From assembly GCA_020060465.1 (NCBI GenBank), contig JAGVAD010000041.1, positions 1-64,000 on the forward strand: a stretch of 64,000 nucleotides of DNA, read 5' to 3'. Below the pieces are notes generated by a model. The model saw nothing but the letters and a program-made list of their open reading frames with translations, had not been told where the DNA came from and ran no database searches. This stretch comes from Anaerolineales bacterium. Lineage in GTDB: Bacteria > Chloroflexota > Anaerolineae > Anaerolineales > UBA4823. Made by a program: the position numbers and the translations under genes. Below, in pieces: positions 28,674 to 35,015 of the stretch (the first letter of the stretch is position 1; every line of letters starts with the position of its first letter).

Positions 28674-28702
28674 TTGACTTTCCACCTCCCCGGCGATAAA
28701 AT
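28674..28702 (+). promoter_or_regulatory. Promoter of the fluoride-riboswitch leader
   Basis: TTGACT (28674-28679), 17-bp spacer, TAAAAT (28697-28702). Transcription would begin at about 28707-28710, exactly where the riboswitch P1 helix starts. Confidence 0.7.
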
Positions 28703-28703
28703 C

Positions 28704-28795
28704 CTCCCTGAGCAATGAGGCTCGCTCGGGAGTATCCAAACCGCTGAGCTTACGGCTGATAGCCTCTGCCCTTGATAACAGGCAGGGGCTTTTTT
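28704..28795 (+). promoter_or_regulatory. Fluoride riboswitch (crcB motif) with terminator, copy 1
   Basis: All crcB-motif elements are visible. P1 is GAGC (28710-28713) with GCTC (28724-28727), extendable by CTCCC/GGGAG. The 10-base loop AATGAGGCTC is one to two bases different from the known aptamer loop. AAAC follows, then P3 GCTG/CGGC (28743-28746, 28753-28756) with a six-base loop, then TGATAGCCTC. The loop GAGGCT pairs with AGCCTC (28761-28766) as the pseudoknot. That same strand opens the terminator stem (28762-28789), so fluoride binding should prevent termination. An extra TATCC before AAAC is unusual. The controlled gene is the histidine phosphatase at 28810. Confidence 0.88.
28762..28795 (+). 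terminator. Riboswitch-controlled intrinsic terminator
   Basis: GCCTCTGCC (28762-28770), 10-base loop, GGCAGGGGC (28781-28789), then TTTTTT. Nine pairs with one G-U. It competes with the fluoride pseudoknot for AGCCTC. Confidence 0.92.
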
Positions 28796-28809
28796 GCGAG
28801 GAGATGAGA

Positions 28810-29424
28810 ATGACCACCCGTATTCTGCTTATCCGACATGGTCAGACCGAATGGAACCGCGTGGAGCGTTTTCGCGGGCAGGCAGATGTGCCGCTGAACG
28901 AAACTGGCCTGGCTCAGGCAGAGGCCACCGGTCGGCGCGTGGCGCAGACCTGGCGACCAGTGGCTGTCTATTCCAGCCCGCTCTCACGTGCGGTCAAGAC
29001 CGCTGAGGCGGTTGCCAGACATTTTGACCTGTCGGTGCAAATTCACCCCGCTCTGGCTGACATAGATTACGGCGATTGGCAGGGGTTGACGCCTGATGAA
29101 GCCCGCCAGCGCTGGCCGGAAGAAATTGACAACTGGTACAACCACCCCGAACGGGCGCGTATCCCAAATGGTGAAACGCTAACCGAGCTGCGCCAGCGCG
29201 CTATGCGCACAGTCGGTGAATTGATCGCGAACCACGCCGACGATACGATCGTTCTGGTCGGTCATACCGTGATCAATCGCGTCATCTTACTGGGCATGTT
29301 AGGCTTGGGGAACGAGCGTTTCTGGCGCTTGCGCCAGGATACCTGCGCCATTAACGTGATCGAGGCCGAAGCCGGCGATTTCACCCTGGTTTCGCTGAAC
29401 GACACCTGTCACTTACATGGCTGA
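28810..29424 (+). CDS. Histidine phosphatase (phosphoglycerate-mutase family)
   Basis: Branch-1 histidine phosphatase of 204 residues. The phosphohistidine motif LIRHGQTEWN is at the N-terminus, the second catalytic His in VLVGHTVINR, and the PLSRAVKTAE arginine is present. Relatives include GpmB-like phosphatases and alpha-ribazole phosphatase CobC, and sequence alone does not separate these. I chose the ATG at 28810, six bases after GAGGAG; the ATG at 28804 would abut the ribosome site. It is the first gene behind a fluoride riboswitch, so it is presumably induced by fluoride. Glycolytic phosphate enzymes are classic fluoride targets. It overlaps the next gene by eight bases. Confidence 0.92.
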   Translation: MTTRILLIRHGQTEWNRVERFRGQADVPLNETGLAQAEATGRRVAQTWRPVAVYSSPLSRAVKTAEAVARHFDLSVQIHPALADIDYGDWQGLTPDEARQRWPEEIDNWYNHPERARIPNGETLTELRQRAMRTVGELIANHADDTIVLVGHTVINRVILLGMLGLGNERFWRLRQDTCAINVIEAEAGDFTLVSLNDTCHLHG

Positions 29425-30127
29425 CCCAAACCTTCCCGCTCTTATAGAAGCCTGCGCGCAACCGGGTTGCCCGCTCTGCCGCCTGGCACAAGGCGCAACA
29501 GAGCGTTTCCTGGATAACTTGTTCTACGAAATGGTGAACGACGCCGGGATGCGCAATCAACTGCGTAACAGCCTGGGTTTTTGTAAGACGCACACCCGCC
29601 TGCTGCTGGATACTTCGCTGCGCGATCCATTAGGGTTATCTATTGTCTATCTTGATGTGCTTAACAAAATTCTGTCCACCTTGCCCCAACCGGATCAACC
29701 AGGGCGCGCCGCCGGGCTGCTGGATCGGTTATTGAGGCGTTTGCCAAAGGAAACAACGGAACTGTCAATAGATGCGTTGCAAGCCATGACGCCGCGCAGC
29801 CCTTGCCCGGCCTGTCATTACCGGGATCAATATACCCACTCGATGCTCGAATCGCTGACGATCCACCTGGAAACGCCAGACCTCTCTCAGGCGCTCGAGG
29901 CTTCAGATGGTCTGTGCCTGCCCTATCTGCGGCTGGCTTTGGAAAAGTCCGCTTCCATGAGCGGATTTGCAAAATTGATCCTCATTCATCAGAACAAGTT
30001 GCAGAAGCTGCGCGATGAATTGGCTGAATTCATCCGCAAGAGCGATTATCGTTTTATGGGAGAAGGTTTTGGCGCCGAAGGCAATGCTTACCAAAGAGCG
30101 ATGGAAATGCTGGTTGGCAGTGAATAA
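29417..30127 (+). CDS. DUF6062-like Cys-motif protein, fluoride-riboswitch operon 1
   Basis: Cytoplasmic protein of 236 residues that I believe belongs to DUF6062; function unknown. Three Cys/His motifs stand out: PGCPLCRLAQG near the start, LGFCKTHTRLL near 55 and SPCPACHYRDQ near 135, followed by SDGLCLPYLRLAL. The pattern suggests one or two metal (zinc) sites in a helical protein. It overlaps the fluoride-controlled phosphatase gene by eight bases (translational coupling), so it should be induced by fluoride. A paralogue at 33813-34568 lies behind the second fluoride riboswitch. Confidence 0.85.
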   Translation: MADPNLPALIEACAQPGCPLCRLAQGATERFLDNLFYEMVNDAGMRNQLRNSLGFCKTHTRLLLDTSLRDPLGLSIVYLDVLNKILSTLPQPDQPGRAAGLLDRLLRRLPKETTELSIDALQAMTPRSPCPACHYRDQYTHSMLESLTIHLETPDLSQALEASDGLCLPYLRLALEKSASMSGFAKLILIHQNKLQKLRDELAEFIRKSDYRFMGEGFGAEGNAYQRAMEMLVGSE

Positions 30128-30173
30128 CTATCCGTCATTCGGCTGCTTCGCTGGCAATCTTAGCAGTTTTCAC

Positions 30174-30223
30174 TTGAAGGAATCCCATCCATGAGATATA
30201 CTCACTGGGTGAGTATATCTCAT
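30174..30223 (+). promoter_or_regulatory. PadR promoter with perfect inverted-repeat operator
   Basis: TTGAAG (30174-30179), 17-bp spacer, TATACT (30197-30202). Over it lies the palindrome with arms ATGAGATATACTCA (30191-30204) and TGAGTATATCTCAT (30210-30223), 14 of 14 bases matching around a five-base centre. The right arm runs into the PadR start codon at 30222. The layout implies tight self-repression and a leader of only about 13 bases. Confidence 0.85.
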
Positions 30224-30773
30224 GGCAAAACATTCCACTTACGTCGGCGCGCTATCCCCGGAATATGCTTTGTTAGGCTTTCTGGAACAAGGAGCCACCC
30301 ACGGTTACGACCTGCACAGACGCTTATTGTTTCACCTGGGACAGATATGGCATATCAGCCAGAGCCAGTGTTACAACATTCTAAAGCGCCTGGAAGCGCA
30401 GGGTGACATCGTTGGTGAGCTATATGAGCAGCCCCGTTTACCAGACCGGCGCATTTTTCACATCACCGAGCAAGGGCGCGCCCGCTTCGAAGACTGGCTG
30501 GCGACGCCCACTGGATGCAGCGTGCGGGCGATCCGGGTGGAATTTATCACCCGCCTGTATTTTGCGCACTTACGCGGCTCTGGCGAAGCAGAGCGTCTAA
30601 TCCAAAATCAAGTGGAAATCGTTCGTCAAGGCCTGGAAAGACTACAATCCGCGCAAAAAACGTTTGCCCCAGAGCAAACCTTTAACCGCTTGGGGTTGGA
30701 ATTTCGCCTGCAGCAATTGCGCGCCGCGCTGGACTGGCTGCAAAACTGCGTCAAAACGCTTCAAGGAGATTGA
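30222..30773 (+). CDS. PadR-family transcriptional regulator
   Basis: Regulator of 183 residues. The N-terminal winged helix has the PadR signature (EYALLGFLEQGATHGYDLHRR, then SQSQCYNILKRLEAQG and RRIFHITEQGRARFEDWL). The C-terminal part (about 110-183) is a dimerising helical domain with a coiled-coil-like LIQNQVEIVRQGLERLQ. The ATG sits at the edge of its own operator and there is no Shine-Dalgarno, so the mRNA is nearly leaderless. It is followed by modA four bases later, so it may control molybdate or tungstate uptake in answer to an unknown ligand. Confidence 0.92.
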   Translation: MAKHSTYVGALSPEYALLGFLEQGATHGYDLHRRLLFHLGQIWHISQSQCYNILKRLEAQGDIVGELYEQPRLPDRRIFHITEQGRARFEDWLATPTGCSVRAIRVEFITRLYFAHLRGSGEAERLIQNQVEIVRQGLERLQSAQKTFAPEQTFNRLGLEFRLQQLRAALDWLQNCVKTLQGD

Positions 30774-30777
30774 ATAC

Positions 30778-31608
30778 GTGGGCAGATTGAGCCATTTATT
30801 GTTGTCTGGTTGGATGATCCTCTCGCTTGCTGGATGCGCAGAGGCGCTATCTTTATTTCCGGGCGCAATTTCCACAGCAACAGATCCAACTGCCGAAATC
30901 ACTGTCGCTGCGGCGGCGGATTTGCAGTTCGCCTTTGGCGAAATCGCCGCTTTGTTTGAGGAAGAGACCGGCGTCAGGGTCAATTTGGTGTTTGGCTCGA
31001 CCGGCCTGCTGACACAACAGATCGAGAACGGCGCGCCATACGACCTAATCGCAGCCGCCAACATTGCTTATGTTGAACAGTTGGCTGCCCAGGACTTGGT
31101 GTTGTCAAATAGTATTCAACTTTATGCTCAAGGAAGAATCGCTCTGGCTGTGAACCGCGCTTCAGGCATTCATGCGACAATGTTAACCGATTTACTAAAA
31201 CCGGAAATTCGCCATGTAGCCATTGCCAATCCAGAACATGCACCTTATGGCGTGGCTGCCATGCAAGCTCTGCAAGCTGCCGGCGTTTGGGAACAGCTTC
31301 AGCCCAAACTGGTATATGGCGAGAATGTGCGCCAGGCGCTGCAATACATCCAAACAGGAGATGCAGAGGCGGGCATCATCGCCTTGTCAGTGGCGAATGC
31401 GCCGGGGATTGTATGGACTCTGATTGACGGCAGTCTGCACGCGCCGCTCAATCAGGCTTTAGCGATCCTATCCAGGAGCGCCCAACCACAATTAACAGCG
31501 CAATTTGCAGATTTTATCAATGGGGAAAAAGGGCGTCCTATCATGCGGCGCTACGGCTTCATCTTACCCGGCGAAGATCCGCTCACCGCGGAAGATTTAC
31601 AGCCATAG
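30778..31608 (+). CDS. modA: Molybdate/tungstate-binding lipoprotein ModA
   Basis: Substrate-binding protein of 276 residues for oxyanion uptake. A GTG at 30778, after AAGGAG, starts a signal peptide with lipobox SLAGC. The mature protein begins as ModA does (ITVAAAADLQFAFGEIAALFEEETG, VFGSTGLLTQQIENGAPYDLIAAAN, NPEHAPYGVAAMQAL). A longer frame from 30664 overlaps padR and is not used. It may supply tungstate to the AOR enzyme encoded at 51745. It is followed by modB; no modC ATPase lies nearby. Confidence 0.93.
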   Translation: MGRLSHLLLSGWMILSLAGCAEALSLFPGAISTATDPTAEITVAAAADLQFAFGEIAALFEEETGVRVNLVFGSTGLLTQQIENGAPYDLIAAANIAYVEQLAAQDLVLSNSIQLYAQGRIALAVNRASGIHATMLTDLLKPEIRHVAIANPEHAPYGVAAMQALQAAGVWEQLQPKLVYGENVRQALQYIQTGDAEAGIIALSVANAPGIVWTLIDGSLHAPLNQALAILSRSAQPQLTAQFADFINGEKGRPIMRRYGFILPGEDPLTAEDLQP

Positions 31609-31620
31609 GTCAATCGCAAC

Positions 31621-32283
31621 ATGCAATGGTCGCCGCTGACCCTTTCGCTTTGGATTTCACTCTGGTCGGGCTTGCTGGCGTTAGTCGCCGGGGTCTGGTT
31701 TGGATGGCTGCTGGCCAAACGCAGCTTTCCAGGCAAGCTTTTGTTAGAGGGCCTGATTCTGCTGCCCTTAGTGCTGCCGCCAACCGTATTGGGTTACTAT
31801 TTGTTATCCGCGTTGGGCGCACGCGGTCTGGGGCCATGGATCGAACAGGCGTTCGGCTTCCGTTTGGTGTTCAGTTGGCGCGGCGCAGTGATCGCTGCAG
31901 CAATAGCCGCTTTGCCCCTGGTAGTGCAGACGGCTCGCGCCGGTTTTGCCGAAACAAGCGCCGAGATCGAAGACGCCGCCCGCGTGGATGGCTGCTCTGA
32001 ACGCCAGCTCTTCTGGCTGATTGACCTGCCCATCGCCTGGCGCAGCATCATGGCCGGCGGCCTGCTGGGGCTCTTGCGCGCCCTGGGGGAATTTGGCGCT
32101 ACCCTGATGGTGGCAGGCAACATTCCTGGGCAGACGCAGACTCTCTCCATGGCGGTATATGATGCAGTGCAAGCCAATAATCTGACCAGAGCCAACCAAC
32201 TCACTCTCCTGCTTTCCGCGACAGCGCTGGGCTTTCTGTATCTGTCGCTGCTGCTGAACCGACGCATCTCGGGCAACCGCTGA
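31621..32283 (+). CDS. modB: Molybdate/tungstate ABC permease ModB
   Basis: Inner-membrane permease of 220 residues with five to six membrane segments. ModB features are LPLVLPPTVLGYYLL, the EAA loop (EIEDAARVDGCSERQLFWLIDLP) and LGEFGATLMVAGNIPGQTQTL. It follows modA by 12 bases and converges on a TauE/SafE gene 15 bases later, so the usual modC is missing here; the ATPase must be encoded elsewhere or shared with another importer. Confidence 0.94.
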   Translation: MQWSPLTLSLWISLWSGLLALVAGVWFGWLLAKRSFPGKLLLEGLILLPLVLPPTVLGYYLLSALGARGLGPWIEQAFGFRLVFSWRGAVIAAAIAALPLVVQTARAGFAETSAEIEDAARVDGCSERQLFWLIDLPIAWRSIMAGGLLGLLRALGEFGATLMVAGNIPGQTQTLSMAVYDAVQANNLTRANQLTLLLSATALGFLYLSLLLNRRISGNR

Positions 32284-32298
32284 GCGCGCCCAACAATC

Positions 32299-33105
32299 TC
32301 AGGCGAACATCATTCTCAGTCCGGCGATGACCAGGATGAGCGCCAAAATCTGCTGTAAGCGCCCCGATCCCAGCCGCCGGCTGCCATATTCTGCGCCAAT
32401 CCAACCGCCCATTCCCGCCGCCAGCCCCCAAATCGGTATGGTGGCCGGTAAACTGACCATGATCGAAAATTGACCTGCCAGTCCGGCCAGCGAATTTACC
32501 AAATTGAAGACCGCCGCAGCGCCTGCGGCGCGACGGGCGTCCGCCCAACCCGAAAACAGCAGCAGCGGGCCAAGGAAAATACCGCCGCCCACTCCGGTCA
32601 GCCCGGCGATCAACCCCATCACTGCACCTGCAATCAACGACTGCCAGCGTGAAACCGGATTTTGCGGTTCATTGCCGTCGTCTGCCGCAGCACGGCGGAA
32701 TAAACGATAAGCCGCATAGAGTAAAACCAACCCCACCGTAACGCGATAGATCGTTCCAGGCAGAACAATACTTCCCCCCAGAAACGAGAACGGAATCGAA
32801 GTTAGCGCAAAGGGCCAGAAAAGCCGACCATCGAAGCAACCCGCACGATAGAATTTATAAGCAGCAATGGCTGCCACCAGGACATTCAAAGAGAGCGCGG
32901 TGGCCCTCATTTCATCATGCGGCAAACCGAAGAACGCCATCACTGCCAGATAACTGGACGCGCCAGCATTGCCGACGCTGGCATACAAGAGCGCAGCAGC
33001 AAAAAAGAAAATTGCCAGAATAAGAGAAACGCCGGTGAGCAAATGAGTCTTTACGCTGTAAGTCTGGTCAGCGGTTACCGCGTGCCGCAACATCTGGCGA
33101 CCCAC
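32299..33105 (-). CDS. TauE/SafE family membrane permease 1
   Basis: Membrane protein of up to 268 residues with about eight hydrophobic segments and the duplicated TauE/SafE plan: SVGNAGASSYLAVMAFFG in the first half and GLTGVGGGIFLGPLLLFSG in the second. Family members export sulfite, sulfoacetate or other anions; the substrate here is unknown. The N-terminal 20 residues before LLTGVSLILAIFFF do not look conserved, so the true start is uncertain. It may belong to the operon of the zinc-ribbon/HEAT and DUF6062-like genes upstream (152-bp gap), which is fluoride controlled, making an anion exporter interesting. Confidence 0.85.
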   Translation of the reverse strand: MGRQMLRHAVTADQTYSVKTHLLTGVSLILAIFFFAAALLYASVGNAGASSYLAVMAFFGLPHDEMRATALSLNVLVAAIAAYKFYRAGCFDGRLFWPFALTSIPFSFLGGSIVLPGTIYRVTVGLVLLYAAYRLFRRAAADDGNEPQNPVSRWQSLIAGAVMGLIAGLTGVGGGIFLGPLLLFSGWADARRAAGAAAVFNLVNSLAGLAGQFSIMVSLPATIPIWGLAAGMGGWIGAEYGSRRLGSGRLQQILALILVIAGLRMMFA

Positions 33106-33257
33106 CAGACCCAGCGCCCTCCCTTACAAATCAACTACGGCCAGCCATTTCTGGCTAAACATTCCAGCTATCATAGCCGCCTCGCCCCCTAATTATATCA
33201 ACCGACCCATTTTGCGCGCCTCCGTCGTTGCAATTTCTTATCAGCCGGTTGAGAACT

Positions 33258-33752
33258 CTACAGCTCATCTTCTAGCCTCCCACGCAATTGCTGAAACGCC
33301 TCACTTGCAGCCCTGGAGACGCTGGGACGTTCATCCGAACATGCTCTTTTCAAAGCGCCCAGGGCTTCTTCACCGCCCAGGGAACCCAATGAATGGGCAG
33401 CCGCAACCCGTGCAACAAACGGCTTATTTGGGTCAAGCAAAATATCCGCCAAAGCAGTAACCGCTGCCCGGTCGCCCAACCTACCAAGTCCCCGCGCCGC
33501 CAACACCAGACGGTGTGCATCCACATCGCTTAACAACAACATCTGCAACGGCGTAATCGCGCGCGGCTCCTGTATCCACCTTGTCAACACATCAATGGCC
33601 ATACCCACGCGAGTGGGGTCTGGCGAGAAGATGGTCTCCATCAGTTTCTCAACATACGATTCGGCTGGCGCATTACAAATTGAGCCGCAAATCGGGCAAG
33701 GCTGAATGGCAGCAGACACGGAACGACAATTTGGGCAAAAGAAAAGATTCAT
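33258..33752 (-). CDS. Zinc-ribbon and HEAT-repeat protein
   Basis: A 164-residue protein with an N-terminal zinc ribbon (CPNC and CPIC within the first 25 residues) and HEAT-like helical repeats in the rest (AARGLGRLGDRAAVTALADIL, then AAHSLGSLGGEEALGALK). Such proteins often serve as adaptors. It is 60 bp downstream of the DUF6062-like gene on the same strand, hence part of fluoride-riboswitch operon 2. No enzymatic motif is seen. Confidence 0.8.
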   Translation of the reverse strand: MNLFFCPNCRSVSAAIQPCPICGSICNAPAESYVEKLMETIFSPDPTRVGMAIDVLTRWIQEPRAITPLQMLLLSDVDAHRLVLAARGLGRLGDRAAVTALADILLDPNKPFVARVAAAHSLGSLGGEEALGALKRACSDERPSVSRAASEAFQQLRGRLEDEL

Positions 33753-33812
33753 CCCAAAATCCCAAATAACAACCAGCCAACACCCTGTTTCAACTTTCTC
33801 GTTATCAATATC

Positions 33813-34568
33813 CTAAAAGCGCGAAGGTGGATAACCGCTGAAAAACGAGAGCGTCTCTTTCCATGAACGATGCTCTGCAGGAGTGATTGCTTCGTGTCTG
33901 GCATCCCAGGCATGTTTGCGAATATACTCATTCATACGCTTTTCGCGATCTTCCAGACGCCGAATTGTATCTTTAACCAAATATTGCGTCGCTTCAGGGT
34001 GTATTTCCGAATAGTTATCCAGGCAATCTCTCAAATGTTGAAGACACAACCCATCTGATGCCGCCAATAAAGGCCCCCAATCGTCAAGATGGACTTCTAA
34101 TTCTTCAAGCAAATTCAGAAGAGCGAATTGAGCGCTGCCTTCTGCTATTTGACACACTCTACAGGGAGATTCCACCGAGAGGACATTTTGAGGCGGTGGG
34201 CGGCGTGCAGAAACAATTTTTAGCCACGCCAGAACACGCCGGATTGGTACCAGCCATTGAGGCGATCCCTTTTCTGGGCGCCAAGTCTCTAAGCGATGAA
34301 TAACCACTTGCGCCAGATGCTCATAGATAATACTCGTTCCCATAGCACTGCCATGCCGGTTTACCTCCATAGAGGCTAACAACAAAGTGTGTTCTGGGCA
34401 ATATCCCAGTGAAGCAATAATTCGCTCACGGGTTTCCACGTCATTCACGCTCTCCCAAAGCAAATTGCTGATATATCGAGCGCCAGCCTGTTCCTGCATA
34501 GAACAGATGGGGCAACCAGGTTGACGAAGCGCTAACTGAAGCTGAACGATGGTGATGCCAAAGGACAT
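33813..34568 (-). CDS. DUF6062-like Cys-motif protein, fluoride-riboswitch operon 2
   Basis: A 251-residue paralogue of the protein at 29417. It keeps the same three motifs in the same order: PGCPICSMQEQ near 18, LGYCPEHTLLL near 55 and SPCRVCQIAEG near 135, then SDGLCLQHLRDCL. The spacing is conserved while the rest has diverged, so the Cys/His positions are probably structural or metal-binding. The ATG at 34568 has only a weak ribosome site. The gene is directly behind the second fluoride riboswitch, so it is probably induced by fluoride. Function unknown. Confidence 0.85.
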   Translation of the reverse strand: MSFGITIVQLQLALRQPGCPICSMQEQAGARYISNLLWESVNDVETRERIIASLGYCPEHTLLLASMEVNRHGSAMGTSIIYEHLAQVVIHRLETWRPEKGSPQWLVPIRRVLAWLKIVSARRPPPQNVLSVESPCRVCQIAEGSAQFALLNLLEELEVHLDDWGPLLAASDGLCLQHLRDCLDNYSEIHPEATQYLVKDTIRRLEDREKRMNEYIRKHAWDARHEAITPAEHRSWKETLSFFSGYPPSRF

Positions 34569-34596
34569 TTAATTCGATCCATTCCAAATAATAAGG

Positions 34597-34635
34597 AATA
34601 GCCCCTACCGAGCAAACAACCTGGTAGAGGCTATT
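34597..34635 (-). terminator. Expression-platform hairpin of fluoride riboswitch 2
   Basis: Thirteen-pair stem with one G-U and a 13-base loop, followed on the minus strand by CCTTATTATTT. It shares AGCCTC with the aptamer pseudoknot, so it forms only without ligand. Confidence 0.75.
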
Positions 34636-34672
34636 AGTCTAAGAAGACAGTTGCGGCGAGCCTCATCGCCCA
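34597..34672 (-). promoter_or_regulatory. Fluoride riboswitch (crcB motif), copy 2
   Basis: Read on the minus strand. P1 GGCG/CGCC (34667-34670 with 34655-34658), the loop in GATGAGGCTC, linker GCAAC, P3 GTCT/AGAC (34645-34648 with 34637-34640) with a TCTT loop, then TAATAGCCTCTACC. The loop GAGGCT pairs with AGCCTC as the pseudoknot. This is a very close match to the classic crcB aptamers. The last segment also starts a 13-bp stem, AATAGCCTCTACC with GGTAGGGGCTATT (34623-34635 with 34597-34609), so binding of fluoride and termination exclude each other. The tail CCTTATTATTT is only moderately U-rich. Confidence 0.93.
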
Positions 34673-34689
34673 TATCTGTTTGTGAAGGG

Positions 34690-34698
34690 ATTTTACCA
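34690..34698 (-). promoter_or_regulatory. Extended -10 promoter of fluoride operon 2
   Basis: Minus strand TGGTAAAAT, an extended -10 (TG, one base, TAAAAT). Start of transcription is expected near 34683, about 12 bases before the aptamer. No good -35 hexamer is seen. Confidence 0.55.
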
Positions 34699-34770
34699 TA
34701 GAACTCCAGCTTGCACTCTTCACCGGAGCAAGCATGACATCCATCACTCACAAAGGATGACACTGCATCC

Positions 34771-34822
34771 TTGACGGAATTTGTATAACGTCATAAAATT
34801 ATATTCGATAGATTGAATATAA
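34771..34822 (+). promoter_or_regulatory. Promoter with ATTC-N8-GAAT operator, copy 1
   Basis: TTGACG (34771-34776), 17-bp spacer, TAAAAT (34794-34799). Directly behind it is the inverted repeat TTATATTC-GATAGATT-GAATATAA (34799-34822), spanning the expected transcription start. The core ATTC-N8-GAAT is the form reported for SqrR/BigR-type persulfide-sensing ArsR repressors. The same promoter and operator layout recurs at 37144. Confidence 0.8.
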
Positions 34823-34836
34823 TTTCGAGAGTAAGT

Positions 34837-34968
34837 ATGTGCATTGATCAAAAGTGCAAATCAAATTCCGAAATCGCCGATTTTATCGGCTCACAAAGCG
34901 TTAAGCGAGCAAGCAATGATTCATCCTTAGCACGAAGTTTGGAAAAGAGAAAGCTCTCTTTTTTTTAG
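34837..34968 (+). other. Possible leader peptide or small RNA between two operators
   Basis: The transcript from the promoter at 34771-34799 would meet a terminator at 34943-34966 after about 160 bases. Inside is an open frame of 43 codons from the ATG at 34837 (MCIDQKCKSNSEIADFIG at the start), with two Cys five residues apart. It ends on the terminator U tract, and its start has only a weak ribosome site (GAGAG), so coding is doubtful. Alternatives are an sRNA or an attenuated leader of the 35016 operon. Confidence 0.35.
34943..34966 (+). terminator. Intrinsic terminator or attenuator before the 35016 operon
   Basis: AAAAGAGA, loop AAGC, TCTCTTTT and four further T: eight pairs and a run of eight T in all. 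It stands between the operator copies 1 and 2. Confidence 0.75.
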
Positions 34969-34974
34969 GAAGGA

Positions 34975-34994
34975 ATATTCGATTAATCGAATAT
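34975..34994 (+). promoter_or_regulatory. ATTC-N8-GAAT operator, copy 2 (perfect 20-bp palindrome)
   Basis: ATATTCGATTAATCGAATAT reads the same on both strands and lies 21 bp before the TauE/SafE start at 35016. No good promoter overlaps it, so it may act with copy 1, 174 bp away, by looping or by blocking read-through. Confidence 0.8.
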
Positions 34995-35015
34995 AACATC
35001 GAGGCAATTTCACTT

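Noticed and set aside
34837-34968. The 43-codon frame as a confirmed gene
   Set aside because: It ends in the terminator T run and has a weak ribosome site, so I list it only as a possible leader peptide.
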